From contig NC_014632.1 of NCBI RefSeq assembly GCF_000165505.1, positions 558,001-622,000 on the forward strand: DNA of 64,000 nucleotides, given 5' to 3'. The translations under genes were made by a program, and so were the position numbers. This document shows, in pieces, positions 54,617 to 63,616 of this stretch. This DNA comes from Ilyobacter polytropus DSM 2926 (GTDB lineage: Bacteria; Fusobacteriota; Fusobacteriia; Fusobacteriales; Fusobacteriaceae). The notes beneath the pieces are model-generated. The model saw only the letters and a program-made list of their open reading frames with translations. It had not been told where the DNA came from and made no database searches. Every line of letters starts with the position of its first letter. Within the stretch, counting starts at the first letter, position 1.

Positions 54617-55816
54617 ATGAAAGTTTTAGTAATAAATTGCGGAAGTTCATCATTAAAATATCAACTAATTAATCCAGAATCAGGAGAAGTTTTTGCTATA
54701 GGTCTTTGTGACAGAATCGGTATTCACGGATCTAAACTTGAATTTGAAGTTCCTGCTATAGACTTTGAAATAGAGATAGAAAAAGATATGGAAACTCATA
54801 AAGAAGCTCTTGAGATGGTAATAGCAGCTCTTACAAATGAGGAATATGGAGTTATTAAAACTGTAGAAGAGGTAGATGCTATCGGTCACAGACTGGTACA
54901 CGGAGGAGAGGATTTCTCAAGTTCTATACTAATCGATGAAGAAGTAATGGCTGCTGTAGAGGCCAACAACGGACTAGCTCCACTTCATAACCCTGCTAAC
55001 TTAATGGGTGTAAGAACATGTATGGCACTTATGCCAGGTAAACCAAATGTAGGGGTATTTGATACTGCATTCCACCAAACCATGCCTGCTAAAGCGTATA
55101 TGTATGCACTTCCGTATGCAGATTATAAGGATTTAAAAGTTAGAAAATATGGATTTCACGGAACTTCTCATAAATTTGTTTCCACTACAGCTAGTGAGAT
55201 CATGGGAAATCCTGAAAAATCTAAAATTATTGTATGCCACCTTGGAAATGGGGCATCTGTATCAGCTGTAAAAGATGGTGAATGTGTAGATACATCTATG
55301 GGACTTACTCCTGTTGCAGGTCTGATGATGGGAACTAGATGTGGAGACGTAGATCCTGGAGCGTTAATATACATAAAAAATAAAAGAGAACTTACTGATA
55401 AAGAATTAGACACAAGAATAAATAAAGAATCTGGAATTCTTGGAATATTTGAAAAATCTTCTGACTGTAGAGATTTAGAAATCGCCAGAGAAAAAGGTGA
55501 TGAAAGAGCACAATTGGCCATAGATATGATGACTTACAGAATAAGAGCCTACATAGCATCTTATGCTGCCGCTATGGGTGGAGTAGATATGATATGCTTT
55601 ACAGGGGGAATAGGTGAAAACTCTTCATTGATAAGATCAGAATCTTTAAAAGGTCTAGAATTTATGGGAGTAGAGCTTGATCAAGAAGTCAACGGTGTAA
55701 GAAAAAAAGGTAATGTAAAACTTTCTAAAGAATCATCTAAAGTTGCGATTTATAAAATACCTACAAATGAAGAATTAGTAATAGCAAGAGATACTCTTGA
55801 AATAGTTAACGGATAA
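54617..55816 (+). CDS. ackA: Acetate kinase
   Basis: AckA transfers phosphate from acetyl phosphate to ADP. The 399-residue protein has the N-terminal VINCGSSSLKYQLI, the HRLVHGGE and GVFDTAFHQTMP segments, KYGFHGTSHKFVS and the C-terminal FTGGIGENSSLIR. The genes pta and ackA are adjacent with no terminator between, and a strong terminator follows, so they form an operon. Confidence 0.98.
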   Translation: MKVLVINCGSSSLKYQLINPESGEVFAIGLCDRIGIHGSKLEFEVPAIDFEIEIEKDMETHKEALEMVIAALTNEEYGVIKTVEEVDAIGHRLVHGGEDFSSSILIDEEVMAAVEANNGLAPLHNPANLMGVRTCMALMPGKPNVGVFDTAFHQTMPAKAYMYALPYADYKDLKVRKYGFHGTSHKFVSTTASEIMGNPEKSKIIVCHLGNGASVSAVKDGECVDTSMGLTPVAGLMMGTRCGDVDPGALIYIKNKRELTDKELDTRINKESGILGIFEKSSDCRDLEIAREKGDERAQLAIDMMTYRIRAYIASYAAAMGGVDMICFTGGIGENSSLIRSESLKGLEFMGVELDQEVNGVRKKGNVKLSKESSKVAIYKIPTNEELVIARDTLEIVNG

Positions 55817-55825
55817 TAAATTTTA

Positions 55826-55855
55826 GCACCTGCCATTGGGCAGGTGCATTTTTTT
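55826..55855 (+). terminator. Rho-independent terminator after ackA
   Basis: GCACCTGCC and GGCAGGTGC pair perfectly around ATTG, followed by seven T. Confidence 0.93.
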
Positions 55856-56197
55856 GTAACTTTTTTTAGATTAAATGAAAAAACTCCAATAATTAATTAT
55901 ATAACTTGCATAAATATTTAAATTATATGATTTTTAATTTAGGGTTTAGGATTTTTCACAAGTTATCAACTATAAAAAAAATAAAGAGTCAATTTCAAAT
56001 TAAAATTGGAATGAATATGTAAAGTTCAATTTAACTTAAAACTCATGCAATAAAAGTCACAAAATAAATACATAGTGTGAAGCTTAGATTAACTTATATT
56101 TTTTACATTCACTGTTACAGTTCGGAAAAAGCACTTAAATTACGATATTTGTAAAAAAAAACAAAAAGTTTACAGTTATCAAATCAATAGAAAATTA

Positions 56198-56328
56198 TTG
56201 ACAAAACAGAGTATAACTAATACAATGAACTAGTGTAAACAGAAGAAGTCAGTCAAAATAATGAAATAAAAAAAAACAAATAAAAATGTTTGAGCATTGT
56301 TGACAGAATGATGTTTATAAAGTAATAT
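56198..56328 (+). promoter_or_regulatory. Two tandem promoters of PFOR
   Basis: P1: TTGACA (56198-56203), 17 bases, TACAAT (56221-56226). P2: TTGACA (56300-56305), 17 bases, TAATAT (56323-56328). Both -35 hexamers are consensus. The 590-base gap 55817-56406 is very AT-rich and, beyond the ackA terminator and these promoters, shows no gene; P2 lies about 80 bases before the start. Confidence 0.75.
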
Positions 56329-56406
56329 TTTAATTGACTGGAAATTTTACAATTACACACAAAAGTAAGAAGATTATTAACTTATACTTTAAGGAGGCGA
56401 CAATTA

Positions 56407-59400
56407 ATGGTTAAAAAGATGCAAACTATGGATGGTAACCAGGCAGCAGCTTGGGCGTCGTATGCTTTTACAGAAGTAGCGGGGATCTATCCTATAACTC
56501 CATCATCTCCGATGGCAGAATACACTGACGAATGGGCAGCAAAAGGGAAGAAAAACTTATTTGGTGTTCCTGTTAAACTTGTAGAGATGCAATCAGAGGC
56601 TGGAGCAGCTGGAACTGTACACGGATCACTTCAAGCTGGTGCTCTTACTACTACTTATACAGCATCTCAAGGATTACTATTAAAAATACCTAATATGTAT
56701 AAAATTGCTGGAGAACTTTTACCAAGTGTAATTCATGTATCAGCAAGATCACTTTCTGCTCAGGCACTTTCAATATTTGGAGACCATTCAGATATTTATT
56801 CTGCTAGACAGACTGGATATGCTATGCTTGCATCTGGATCGGTTCAAGAAGTAATGGATCTAGGAGGAGTTGCTCACCTAGCTACTTTTAAAACAAGAGT
56901 ACCGTTCATGCATTTCTTTGACGGTTTCAGAACTTCACATGAAATTCAAAAAGTTGAAGTAATGGACTATGAAGTATATGATAGATTATTAGATAGAAAA
57001 GCAGTTCAAGAATTCAGAGACAGAGCGATAAACCCTCACCACCCAGTGACAAGAGGAACGGCTCAAAATGATGATATATATTTCCAAACTAGAGAGGCTC
57101 AAAACAAATTCTACAATGCAGTTCCTGATGCAGTTGCAGAATATATGGAAGAAATCTCAAAAGTAACAGGAAGAGATTACAAACCATTTACTTACTATGG
57201 TGCAGAAGATGCAACTAATATTATAGTTGCTATGGGATCAGTTACAGAGTGTCTAAGAGAAACTGTAGACTACCTAACTTCGAAGGGAGAAAAAGTAGGA
57301 CTTTTAACAGTTCACCTATACAGACCATTCTCTGCAGAGTACTTCATGAACGTACTTCCTAAAACTGTAAAGAAAATTGCTGTTCTTGACAGAACAAAAG
57401 AACCTGGAGCAATGGGAGAACCTCTATACCTTGACGTAAGAAACTTATTCTACGGTCAGGCAGATGCACCAGAAATCATCGGAGGAAGATACGGACTTTC
57501 TTCTAAGGACACTACTCCTGCACAGATGATCGCAGTATTTGAAAACTTAAAATCAGAAACTCCTAAATCACCATTTACTGTTGGTATCGTAGATGACGTT
57601 ACTAACCTTTCACTAGAAGTTGGACCAAATGTATTTGTAGGATCAGACGATGTAAAAGGTTGCTTATTCTTCGGACTAGGATCAGACGGTACGGTAGGAG
57701 CAAATAAGAACTCTATTAAAATAATCGGAGATAAAACAGATCTTTATGCACAAGGTTACTTTGCATATGACTCTAAAAAATCAGGAGGGGTTACTAGATC
57801 ACACTTGAGATTTGGTAAAACTCCAATCAGATCGACTTACCTGCTTTCTGCACCTAGTTTTGTAGCATGTTCTGTACCTGCGTATCTTACACAGTATGAT
57901 ATGATATCAGGACTTAAAAAAGGTGGAAGTTTCCTACTTAACTGTATCTGGGATAAAGATGAGACTATAGCAAATCTTCCAAATTCAATCAAAAAAACTT
58001 TAGCTGAAAAAGAGGCTAAATTCTACACTATCAATGCTACTAAGCTTGGTGAAGAGATTGGTCTTGGAAACAGAACAAACACAATCATGCAATCAGCGTT
58101 CTTTAAACTTGCAGATGTAATTCCGTTTGAGGAAGCTCAAACTTACATGAAAGAATATGCTAAAAAATCATATGAGAAAAAAGGTCAAGATATAGTAGAA
58201 ATGAACTATGCAGCTATCGACAGAGGAGCAGGAGAATTAGTAGAGATACCTGTAGATCCAGCTTGGGCTAACCTTAAAGAAGAAGATACTGCAGAGTGCT
58301 GTGGATCTAGAGACTGCTCATGTGGAACTAAGCCAGAATTTGTAACTAAAATCTGTGACCCAATAAACTCAATAAAAGGATATGACCTTCCAGTATCTGC
58401 ATTTGACGGATATGAGGATGGTACTTTTGAAAATGGTACAACTGCTTATGAAAAAAGAGGAATCGCTGTAAACGTACCTCACTGGGTTTCTGAGAACTGT
58501 ATCCAGTGTAACCAGTGTTCTTATGTATGTCCTCATGCAGTAATCAGACCTTTCTTAATCAACGAAGAAGAGATGGCTAATGCACCTGAAGGTCTTACAA
58601 CTATAAAACCAATCGGAAAAGGTTTAGATGGTCTTCAGTACAAGATTCAAGTTTCTACACTTGATTGTACAGGATGTGGATCATGTGCAAATGTATGTCC
58701 TGCACCAAAGGGAAAAGCACTTGTAATGAATCCTATCGGTGAAGAAGTAGCTGCAGGAGAACCTGAAAATGCTAACTTCCTATTCAACGAGGTTACTTAT
58801 AAAGATGACTTAATGGCAAAAACAAATGTTAAAGGATCACAATTTGCACAGCCATTATTTGAGTTCCACGGAGCATGTGCTGGATGTGGAGAAACTCCTT
58901 ATATCAAAGCAATAACTCAACTTTTCGGAGACAGAATGATGGTAGCAAACGCTACTGGATGTTCTTCAATCTACGGAGGATCAGCACCATCTACTCCATA
59001 TACTAAAAATGCAAATGGTGAAGGACCAGCTTGGGCATCATCACTATTCGAAGACAATGCTGAATTTGGATTCGGAATGCATGTAGGAGTGGAAGCTCTA
59101 AGAGACAGATTAGAAGCAGTAATGACAAGAACTATGGATAAAGCTCCTGCAGAAGTTGCAGAACTTTACAAAGAGTGGCTTGAAAACAGAAACAACGGTG
59201 CTAAAACAGCTGAAATCAGAACTAAGTTACTTCCATTAATCGAAGGAAAAGACTTTGATGGAGCTGCTGAAGTACTTTCGCTTAAAGATTACATTGTTAA
59301 GAAATCTCAATGGATATTTGGTGGAGACGGATGGGCAAACGATATAGGATACAGTGGAATAGACCATGCATTAGCGTCAGGTCAAGACGTAAATATCCTT

Positions 59401-59967
59401 GTAGTAGATACAGAAGTTTACTCAAATACAGGTGGACAGGCTTCAAAGGCATCTCCTTCAGGAGCAGTTGCTAAGTTTGCTGCTGCAGGTAAGGGGATTC
59501 AGAAGAAAGATATGGCTGCAATATTCATGTCTTACGGATACATATATATCGCAATGGTATCTATGGGAGCGAACCAAGCTCAATACCTAAAAGCTATACA
59601 AGAAGCAGAAGCATTTGACGGACCATCAATCATAATCGCTTATGCTCCATGTGTAAACCATGGTATCAGAAAAGGTATGGGACAATCACAGCTTGAGATG
59701 AAACTTGCAACAGAGTGCGGATACTGGCCTTTAATCAGATACAACCCTGCCTTAGAAGCAGAGGGTAAGAATCCACTTCAATTAGACTCTAAAGAGCCTA
59801 ACTGGGATAAATACCAAGAGTTCCTAATGGGAGAAGTAAGATATGCTACTCTTACAAAATCATTCCCTGAAAGAGCAAAACAGCTTTTCGCTGCAAACCA
59901 AGCTGAAGCTAAGAGAAAATGGGAGCAATACAAGAGACTTGCGTCACTTGATTACTCTGCAAAATAA
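56407..59967 (+). CDS. nifJ: Pyruvate:ferredoxin (flavodoxin) oxidoreductase
   Basis: PFOR oxidises pyruvate to acetyl-CoA, CO2 and reduced ferredoxin. The 1186-residue single-chain form is full length. The N-terminal pyruvate-binding domain has GNQAAAWASYAFTEVAGIYP and TPSSPMAEYTDEWA. Two 4Fe-4S motifs are at about 699-713 (CIQCNQCSYVCPHA) and 755-770 (CTGCGSCANVCPAP). The C-terminal TPP domain has CAGCGETPYIK, GCSSIYGGSAPSTPY and GGDGWANDIGYSG. AAGGAGG precedes the ATG. Highly expressed codon use. Reduced ferredoxin from it is a natural electron source for Rnf-type complexes. Confidence 0.98.
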   Translation: MVKKMQTMDGNQAAAWASYAFTEVAGIYPITPSSPMAEYTDEWAAKGKKNLFGVPVKLVEMQSEAGAAGTVHGSLQAGALTTTYTASQGLLLKIPNMYKIAGELLPSVIHVSARSLSAQALSIFGDHSDIYSARQTGYAMLASGSVQEVMDLGGVAHLATFKTRVPFMHFFDGFRTSHEIQKVEVMDYEVYDRLLDRKAVQEFRDRAINPHHPVTRGTAQNDDIYFQTREAQNKFYNAVPDAVAEYMEEISKVTGRDYKPFTYYGAEDATNIIVAMGSVTECLRETVDYLTSKGEKVGLLTVHLYRPFSAEYFMNVLPKTVKKIAVLDRTKEPGAMGEPLYLDVRNLFYGQADAPEIIGGRYGLSSKDTTPAQMIAVFENLKSETPKSPFTVGIVDDVTNLSLEVGPNVFVGSDDVKGCLFFGLGSDGTVGANKNSIKIIGDKTDLYAQGYFAYDSKKSGGVTRSHLRFGKTPIRSTYLLSAPSFVACSVPAYLTQYDMISGLKKGGSFLLNCIWDKDETIANLPNSIKKTLAEKEAKFYTINATKLGEEIGLGNRTNTIMQSAFFKLADVIPFEEAQTYMKEYAKKSYEKKGQDIVEMNYAAIDRGAGELVEIPVDPAWANLKEEDTAECCGSRDCSCGTKPEFVTKICDPINSIKGYDLPVSAFDGYEDGTFENGTTAYEKRGIAVNVPHWVSENCIQCNQCSYVCPHAVIRPFLINEEEMANAPEGLTTIKPIGKGLDGLQYKIQVSTLDCTGCGSCANVCPAPKGKALVMNPIGEEVAAGEPENANFLFNEVTYKDDLMAKTNVKGSQFAQPLFEFHGACAGCGETPYIKAITQLFGDRMMVANATGCSSIYGGSAPSTPYTKNANGEGPAWASSLFEDNAEFGFGMHVGVEALRDRLEAVMTRTMDKAPAEVAELYKEWLENRNNGAKTAEIRTKLLPLIEGKDFDGAAEVLSLKDYIVKKSQWIFGGDGWANDIGYSGIDHALASGQDVNILVVDTEVYSNTGGQASKASPSGAVAKFAAAGKGIQKKDMAAIFMSYGYIYIAMVSMGANQAQYLKAIQEAEAFDGPSIIIAYAPCVNHGIRKGMGQSQLEMKLATECGYWPLIRYNPALEAEGKNPLQLDSKEPNWDKYQEFLMGEVRYATLTKSFPERAKQLFAANQAEAKRKWEQYKRLASLDYSAK

Positions 59968-59986
59968 TTTTAAAATTAATAAACTG

Positions 59987-60016
59987 AAAGGACCGGAGAT
60001 TTTCCGGTCCTTTTTT
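59987..60016 (+). terminator. Rho-independent terminator after PFOR
   Basis: AAAGGACCGG and CCGGTCCTTT pair around AGATTTT-type loop, followed by a T run. Confidence 0.92.
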
Positions 60017-60141
60017 AATATTTGTATATAAAACTCTACTTTGAATTTTGAAATACAAATTTCGATTTTTATATTGATATAAATTGAATATAATGTTATA
60101 ATCAAGTTGAAAAAAGTCAATTTATAATCAAACAAATATAT

Positions 60142-60203
60142 AATTTAAAATTGAAAATCGTCGTATTATATTCAAATATATGATGATTTAAAATTGAAAA
60201 ACG
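60142..60203. repeat. Spaced direct repeat upstream of the binding-protein genes
   Basis: ATTTAAAATTGAAAA followed by (T/A)CG occurs at about 60143-60160 and 60186-60203, 43 bases apart. It lies within the 397-base AT-rich gap 59968-60364, which otherwise shows only the PFOR terminator. These may be sites for a regulator. Confidence 0.35.
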
Positions 60204-60364
60204 TTAAAAGAGTTTGTAAAGAAGAAGTTTTAAGTAGTCTCGATTTAAAAATATAAAAATAAAATTTGTCGCTCCAATAATCTACGAATTCAAATACTCA
60301 AATCAATTTCTTGTATAAAGTTATTTTAATTAATTAATTATATAAAAATAGGGGGAGTTAAAAG

Positions 60365-61258
60365 ATGGTTAAGTTGTTGAAAAGGATTGTACTTGTTATG
60401 ATGATTGTAGTATTTGCTGCCTGTGGTAAAAAAGAGGCTAAGCTAGAAATGATAACATTGGGGCACACAAACTTTACAGAGCAAAGAGTATTGGGACAAT
60501 TATTTGCAGTTATGATCGAGAATCACACTGATTATAAGACTGATGTAAAAGAATTGGGTGGAACTAAAATTGCATTTGAAGCTATAAAAACTGGGGACAT
60601 ATCTATTTATCCTCATTGTACAGGTACTGGGTATTCAGTTATTTTAAAACAGACTGAACTTAAAGATCCAGATGCGGTTTATGAATATGTAAAAAATGCA
60701 TATGCAGAAAAAAAGTATAATTTAGAATATTTAAAACCACTTGGATTTAATGACACATATACACTGGCAATAAAACCTGAAACCGCTGAGAAATATAATT
60801 TGAAAACATTTTCAGATTTAGCAAAGGTTTCTGAAGAACTTGTAATCGGGGCAACCATGGAATTTTTAGAAAGAGAAGATGGAGTACCTGGTCTAAAGAA
60901 AGCCTATCCAGGTATGGAATTTAAAGGAGAAAAAGCCCTTGAAGGAGGACTCCGTTATACTGCTATAAAAGAAGACAAGATAGATATTGCAGATGCTTTC
61001 TCTACAGATGGGAAACTTCTAACATATAATCTTGTTATACTAGAAGATGATAAAAATTTCTTCCCACCTTATTACGCAGCACCACTTCTTAATGGAGAAT
61101 TTGCAAAAAATCACCCTGAAATAAAAGAAGTTCTTGAAAAGCTTGCAGAACAGATTAATGAGAATGATATGCAAAATATGAACTATAGAGCTGATGAAGA
61201 AGGGATTCCTGCAAGAGTCGTTGCAGAAGAGTTTCTTAAAGGAAAAGGTCTTATATAA
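60365..61258 (+). CDS. Betaine/choline-type ABC substrate-binding lipoprotein, copy 1
   Basis: A 297-residue OpuAC/OsmX-family binding protein with a lipoprotein signal (VVFAAC, Cys20 then GKKE). The family core is present: ITLGHTNFTEQRVLGQLFAVMIENHTDYK-type N-terminal lobe and GGLRYTAIKEDKIDIADAFSTDG. In the region usually reading YPEYTGT, this copy has YPHCTGT (His84, Cys85), unlike copy 2. GGGGGAG precedes the ATG. No permease or ATPase gene is nearby, so it either serves a distant transporter or senses a ligand. It is about 70% identical by eye to copy 2. Confidence 0.88.
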   Translation: MVKLLKRIVLVMMIVVFAACGKKEAKLEMITLGHTNFTEQRVLGQLFAVMIENHTDYKTDVKELGGTKIAFEAIKTGDISIYPHCTGTGYSVILKQTELKDPDAVYEYVKNAYAEKKYNLEYLKPLGFNDTYTLAIKPETAEKYNLKTFSDLAKVSEELVIGATMEFLEREDGVPGLKKAYPGMEFKGEKALEGGLRYTAIKEDKIDIADAFSTDGKLLTYNLVILEDDKNFFPPYYAAPLLNGEFAKNHPEIKEVLEKLAEQINENDMQNMNYRADEEGIPARVVAEEFLKGKGLI

Positions 61259-61370
61259 AGTTTTAAATTTAAAATTTTATAAAGTATTAGAATGAGGGCA
61301 TCCATATGTCTTGATTTTTAGGTAAAGTTATTTTAATCTTGAATTGTATAAAAATAGGGGGAGTTAAAAG

Positions 61371-62261
61371 ATGGCTAAGTTAATGAAAAGTATTGTAATT
61401 GTCATGATAATTATGGCATTTGCTGCTTGTGGTAAAAAAGAATCAGAGGTGGAAATAATCAACATCGGTCACAAAAATTATACAGAACAAAGATTACTTG
61501 GACAAATATTTGCTGTTATGATAGAGAATCATACAGATTATAAAACAGATGTAAAGGAACTCGGAGGGACACAAATTGCATTTGAAGCCCTAAAAAGTGG
61601 AGGTATAGACCTTTATCCGGAGTATACTGGATCAGCATATGCAGCTCTTTTAAATGAAAGCGGTTTAAAAGATCCTGAGAAAATTTATAATCTTGTTAAA
61701 GATAGAACCAAGACTTTATATAATTTAGATTATTTAAGTCCCTTAGGTTTTAACAATGCATGGACTCTGTCAGTAACACCTGAAACTGCTGAAAAATATA
61801 ATCTAAAAACATTTTCAGATTTAGCAAAACAGTCTGGAGAATTGGTAATTGGAGCAAGTATGGAATTTTTTGAAAGGGAAGATGCAATGCTGGGTCTGAA
61901 AAAAACATATGAGGGCATGGAATTTAAAGAGGGAAAGGCTCTCAATGGGGGACTTCGTTATACTGCCATAAAAAGTGGTAAGATAGATGTTACAGATGCT
62001 TATGGTACAGACGGGAAATTAGTAACATATAAACTTATCACTTTAGAAGATGACAAAAATTTCTTCCTACCGTATCATATAGCCCCACTTTTGAACGGAG
62101 AATTTGCAAAGATTCATCCTGAAGTAGCAGAATCCCTAGAAAGGCTATCGGGACAGTTCAATGAAACAGAGATGCAGAATATGAACTATAGAATTGATGA
62201 AGAAGGTATTCCTGCAAGGGCTGTGGCAGAAGAATTTCTCAAGGAAAAAGGACTTATATAA
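61371..62261 (+). CDS. Betaine/choline-type ABC substrate-binding lipoprotein, copy 2
   Basis: A 296-residue paralogue of the preceding gene, with lipobox AFAAC and Cys20. It retains the usual YPEYTGS (Glu84, Tyr85). The family predicts binding of glycine betaine, choline or a related quaternary amine. The duplication includes the leader: TATAAAAATAGGGGGAGTT, then AAAAGATGG is the same before both genes. The 112-base gap from copy 1 has no strong terminator, so both may be on one transcript ending at the hairpin at 62282. Confidence 0.9.
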   Translation: MAKLMKSIVIVMIIMAFAACGKKESEVEIINIGHKNYTEQRLLGQIFAVMIENHTDYKTDVKELGGTQIAFEALKSGGIDLYPEYTGSAYAALLNESGLKDPEKIYNLVKDRTKTLYNLDYLSPLGFNNAWTLSVTPETAEKYNLKTFSDLAKQSGELVIGASMEFFEREDAMLGLKKTYEGMEFKEGKALNGGLRYTAIKSGKIDVTDAYGTDGKLVTYKLITLEDDKNFFLPYHIAPLLNGEFAKIHPEVAESLERLSGQFNETEMQNMNYRIDEEGIPARAVAEEFLKEKGLI

Positions 62262-62281
62262 AATTTAAGTTATGATTTGTT

Positions 62282-62320
62282 AAAAGCACCGGAAATATTT
62301 TTCCGATGCTTTTGTTTTTT
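62282..62320 (+). terminator. Rho-independent terminator after the binding-protein genes
   Basis: AAAAGCACCGGAAA and TTTTCCGATGCTTTT pair with one mismatch, followed by GTTTTTT. Confidence 0.88.
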
Positions 62321-62387
62321 ATTCTAAGGAAAGTAAGCTTATTTTTTGTATAAGTATGTAAGATTTAGAATAAAAGGAGGCAAGGAT

Positions 62388-62717
62388 ATGGAATTGAAAA
62401 AAGAAAAATGTCTTCCATGTGAGGTCGGTGGAGTTCCATTAGGTGAAAAAGAGGTCTTGGAAATATCTAAGATGATAAATCCTGAATGGGGTATAGAGGG
62501 CAGTAAAATAATCAAAAGAACTTTTAAATTCAAAAATTTTAAAAAAGCTTTGGAATTTGTAAATAGAGTAGGAGAAATTGCAGAGTCAGAGGGTCATCAT
62601 CCTGATATAGAATTAAGTTGGGGAAAAGTAACGGTTAAATTTACCACACATAAAATAGGGGGATTAAGTACTAATGATTTCATCATGGCTGCAAAAATAG
62701 ATGAGGTGGAAATTTAA
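62388..62717 (+). CDS. Pterin-4a-carbinolamine dehydratase-like protein
   Basis: A 109-residue protein of the PCD/DCoH family, which dehydrates 4a-hydroxytetrahydropterin. ATG 62388 is chosen because AAAGGAGG precedes it; an upstream in-frame ATG at 62346 lacks a site. The typical start LKKEKCLPCEVGGVPL and the active-site GHHPDIELSWGKVTVKFTTH are present. A pterin-dependent aromatic hydroxylase would need oxygen and is not expected in this anaerobe. Another role, such as in molybdopterin or folate metabolism, is possible but not shown. Confidence 0.9.
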   Translation: MELKKEKCLPCEVGGVPLGEKEVLEISKMINPEWGIEGSKIIKRTFKFKNFKKALEFVNRVGEIAESEGHHPDIELSWGKVTVKFTTHKIGGLSTNDFIMAAKIDEVEI

Positions 62718-62735
62718 ATTCCACCTCATCTATTT
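62699..62735. terminator. Bidirectional terminator between convergent genes
   Basis: AGATGAGGTGGAA and TTCCACCTCATCT pair perfectly over 13 bases around a seven-base loop that contains the end of the stop codon of the dehydratase gene. T- or A-rich flanks are on both sides, suiting citG as well. Confidence 0.85.
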
Positions 62736-62755
62736 TAAATTATGAAAATATTTAA

Positions 62756-63616
62756 TTAAAGAGAGTTGTAAAACTCTTTTTTTATAAGAGACAAAAAAAC
62801 TGTTACGGCCAAAAGGTCTGCACAGCCACCTGGACTAATTCTTTTTTTAGAAAATTTTTTATCTAGCTCATAGATTTCCACAAGAAGCTCTTTATTTAAA
62901 AGACTGCCTTTTTTTAAGAGATTCTTACATATGTCCTGAACTTCTTTCAAGATATCAATATCATGTCTATGAAGTATGGTGGTATCATCACAGTGGGCCA
63001 TAATTGTGATAAGGGTGTGCAGAAGTCTTTCGTTGTCGCCTGCGTTGGAAAATGTTAGGTCATCATATGCAGGAAGGGCATAGTCAAATATGACAGGAAG
63101 ACCTGATTCAACTTCTCCACGAATACCTGTAATGCCGTATTCTAAAAAAACCCTTTCTCCATGGGTGAGATTAGTTTTTTTCTCTAAGGTTTTTAGTTCA
63201 CTTCCAACTAACCCTTTGGTCATAAAACGGATATTTTCCTGAATCGAATGGAACTCTTTATTTTCATAAAGAGTTTTTGCTGCTGCTATCACAACTATTC
63301 CAAGGACGAAGATCATTCCTTTATGGGTGTTTATTCCTTTGGTTTTTTTAAACATCTCTTTTTCAGCCTCTATACCAAGCTGCCGGCAGTCCTTAAAAAT
63401 TACCTCTAGTCCATCAGGAGAAAAAGCCCTGTTGGCAATTTTTAACATATATTTTTGCAGTGAGGCTGTGCTTTTTATAAATGTAAAATAGTCCATATCC
63501 TCATGAGCTCCCTTTGATACAGGAGAAACAAGTCCGAATGATGGAAAACAAGCTACTTCCATAAGCATGGACTCAAGAGCAAATTCACCTAAGCTGTATA
63601 TTTTTTCAGAATACAT
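62756..63616 (-). CDS. citG: Triphosphoribosyl-dephospho-CoA synthase
   Basis: CitG makes the precursor of the prosthetic group of citrate lyase acyl carrier protein from ATP and dephospho-CoA. The 286-residue protein has the family motifs FPSFGLVSPVSKGAHEDMDY (about 24-43), TKGINTHKGMIFVLG and the C-terminal SPGGCADLLAVTVFL. Its ATG abuts the stop of citX, and GAGGTG inside the citX end is the ribosome site. Together they mature citrate lyase, pointing to citrate fermentation genes beyond the right edge. Confidence 0.95.
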   Translation of the reverse strand: MYSEKIYSLGEFALESMLMEVACFPSFGLVSPVSKGAHEDMDYFTFIKSTASLQKYMLKIANRAFSPDGLEVIFKDCRQLGIEAEKEMFKKTKGINTHKGMIFVLGIVVIAAAKTLYENKEFHSIQENIRFMTKGLVGSELKTLEKKTNLTHGERVFLEYGITGIRGEVESGLPVIFDYALPAYDDLTFSNAGDNERLLHTLITIMAHCDDTTILHRHDIDILKEVQDICKNLLKKGSLLNKELLVEIYELDKKFSKKRISPGGCADLLAVTVFLSLIKKEFYNSL

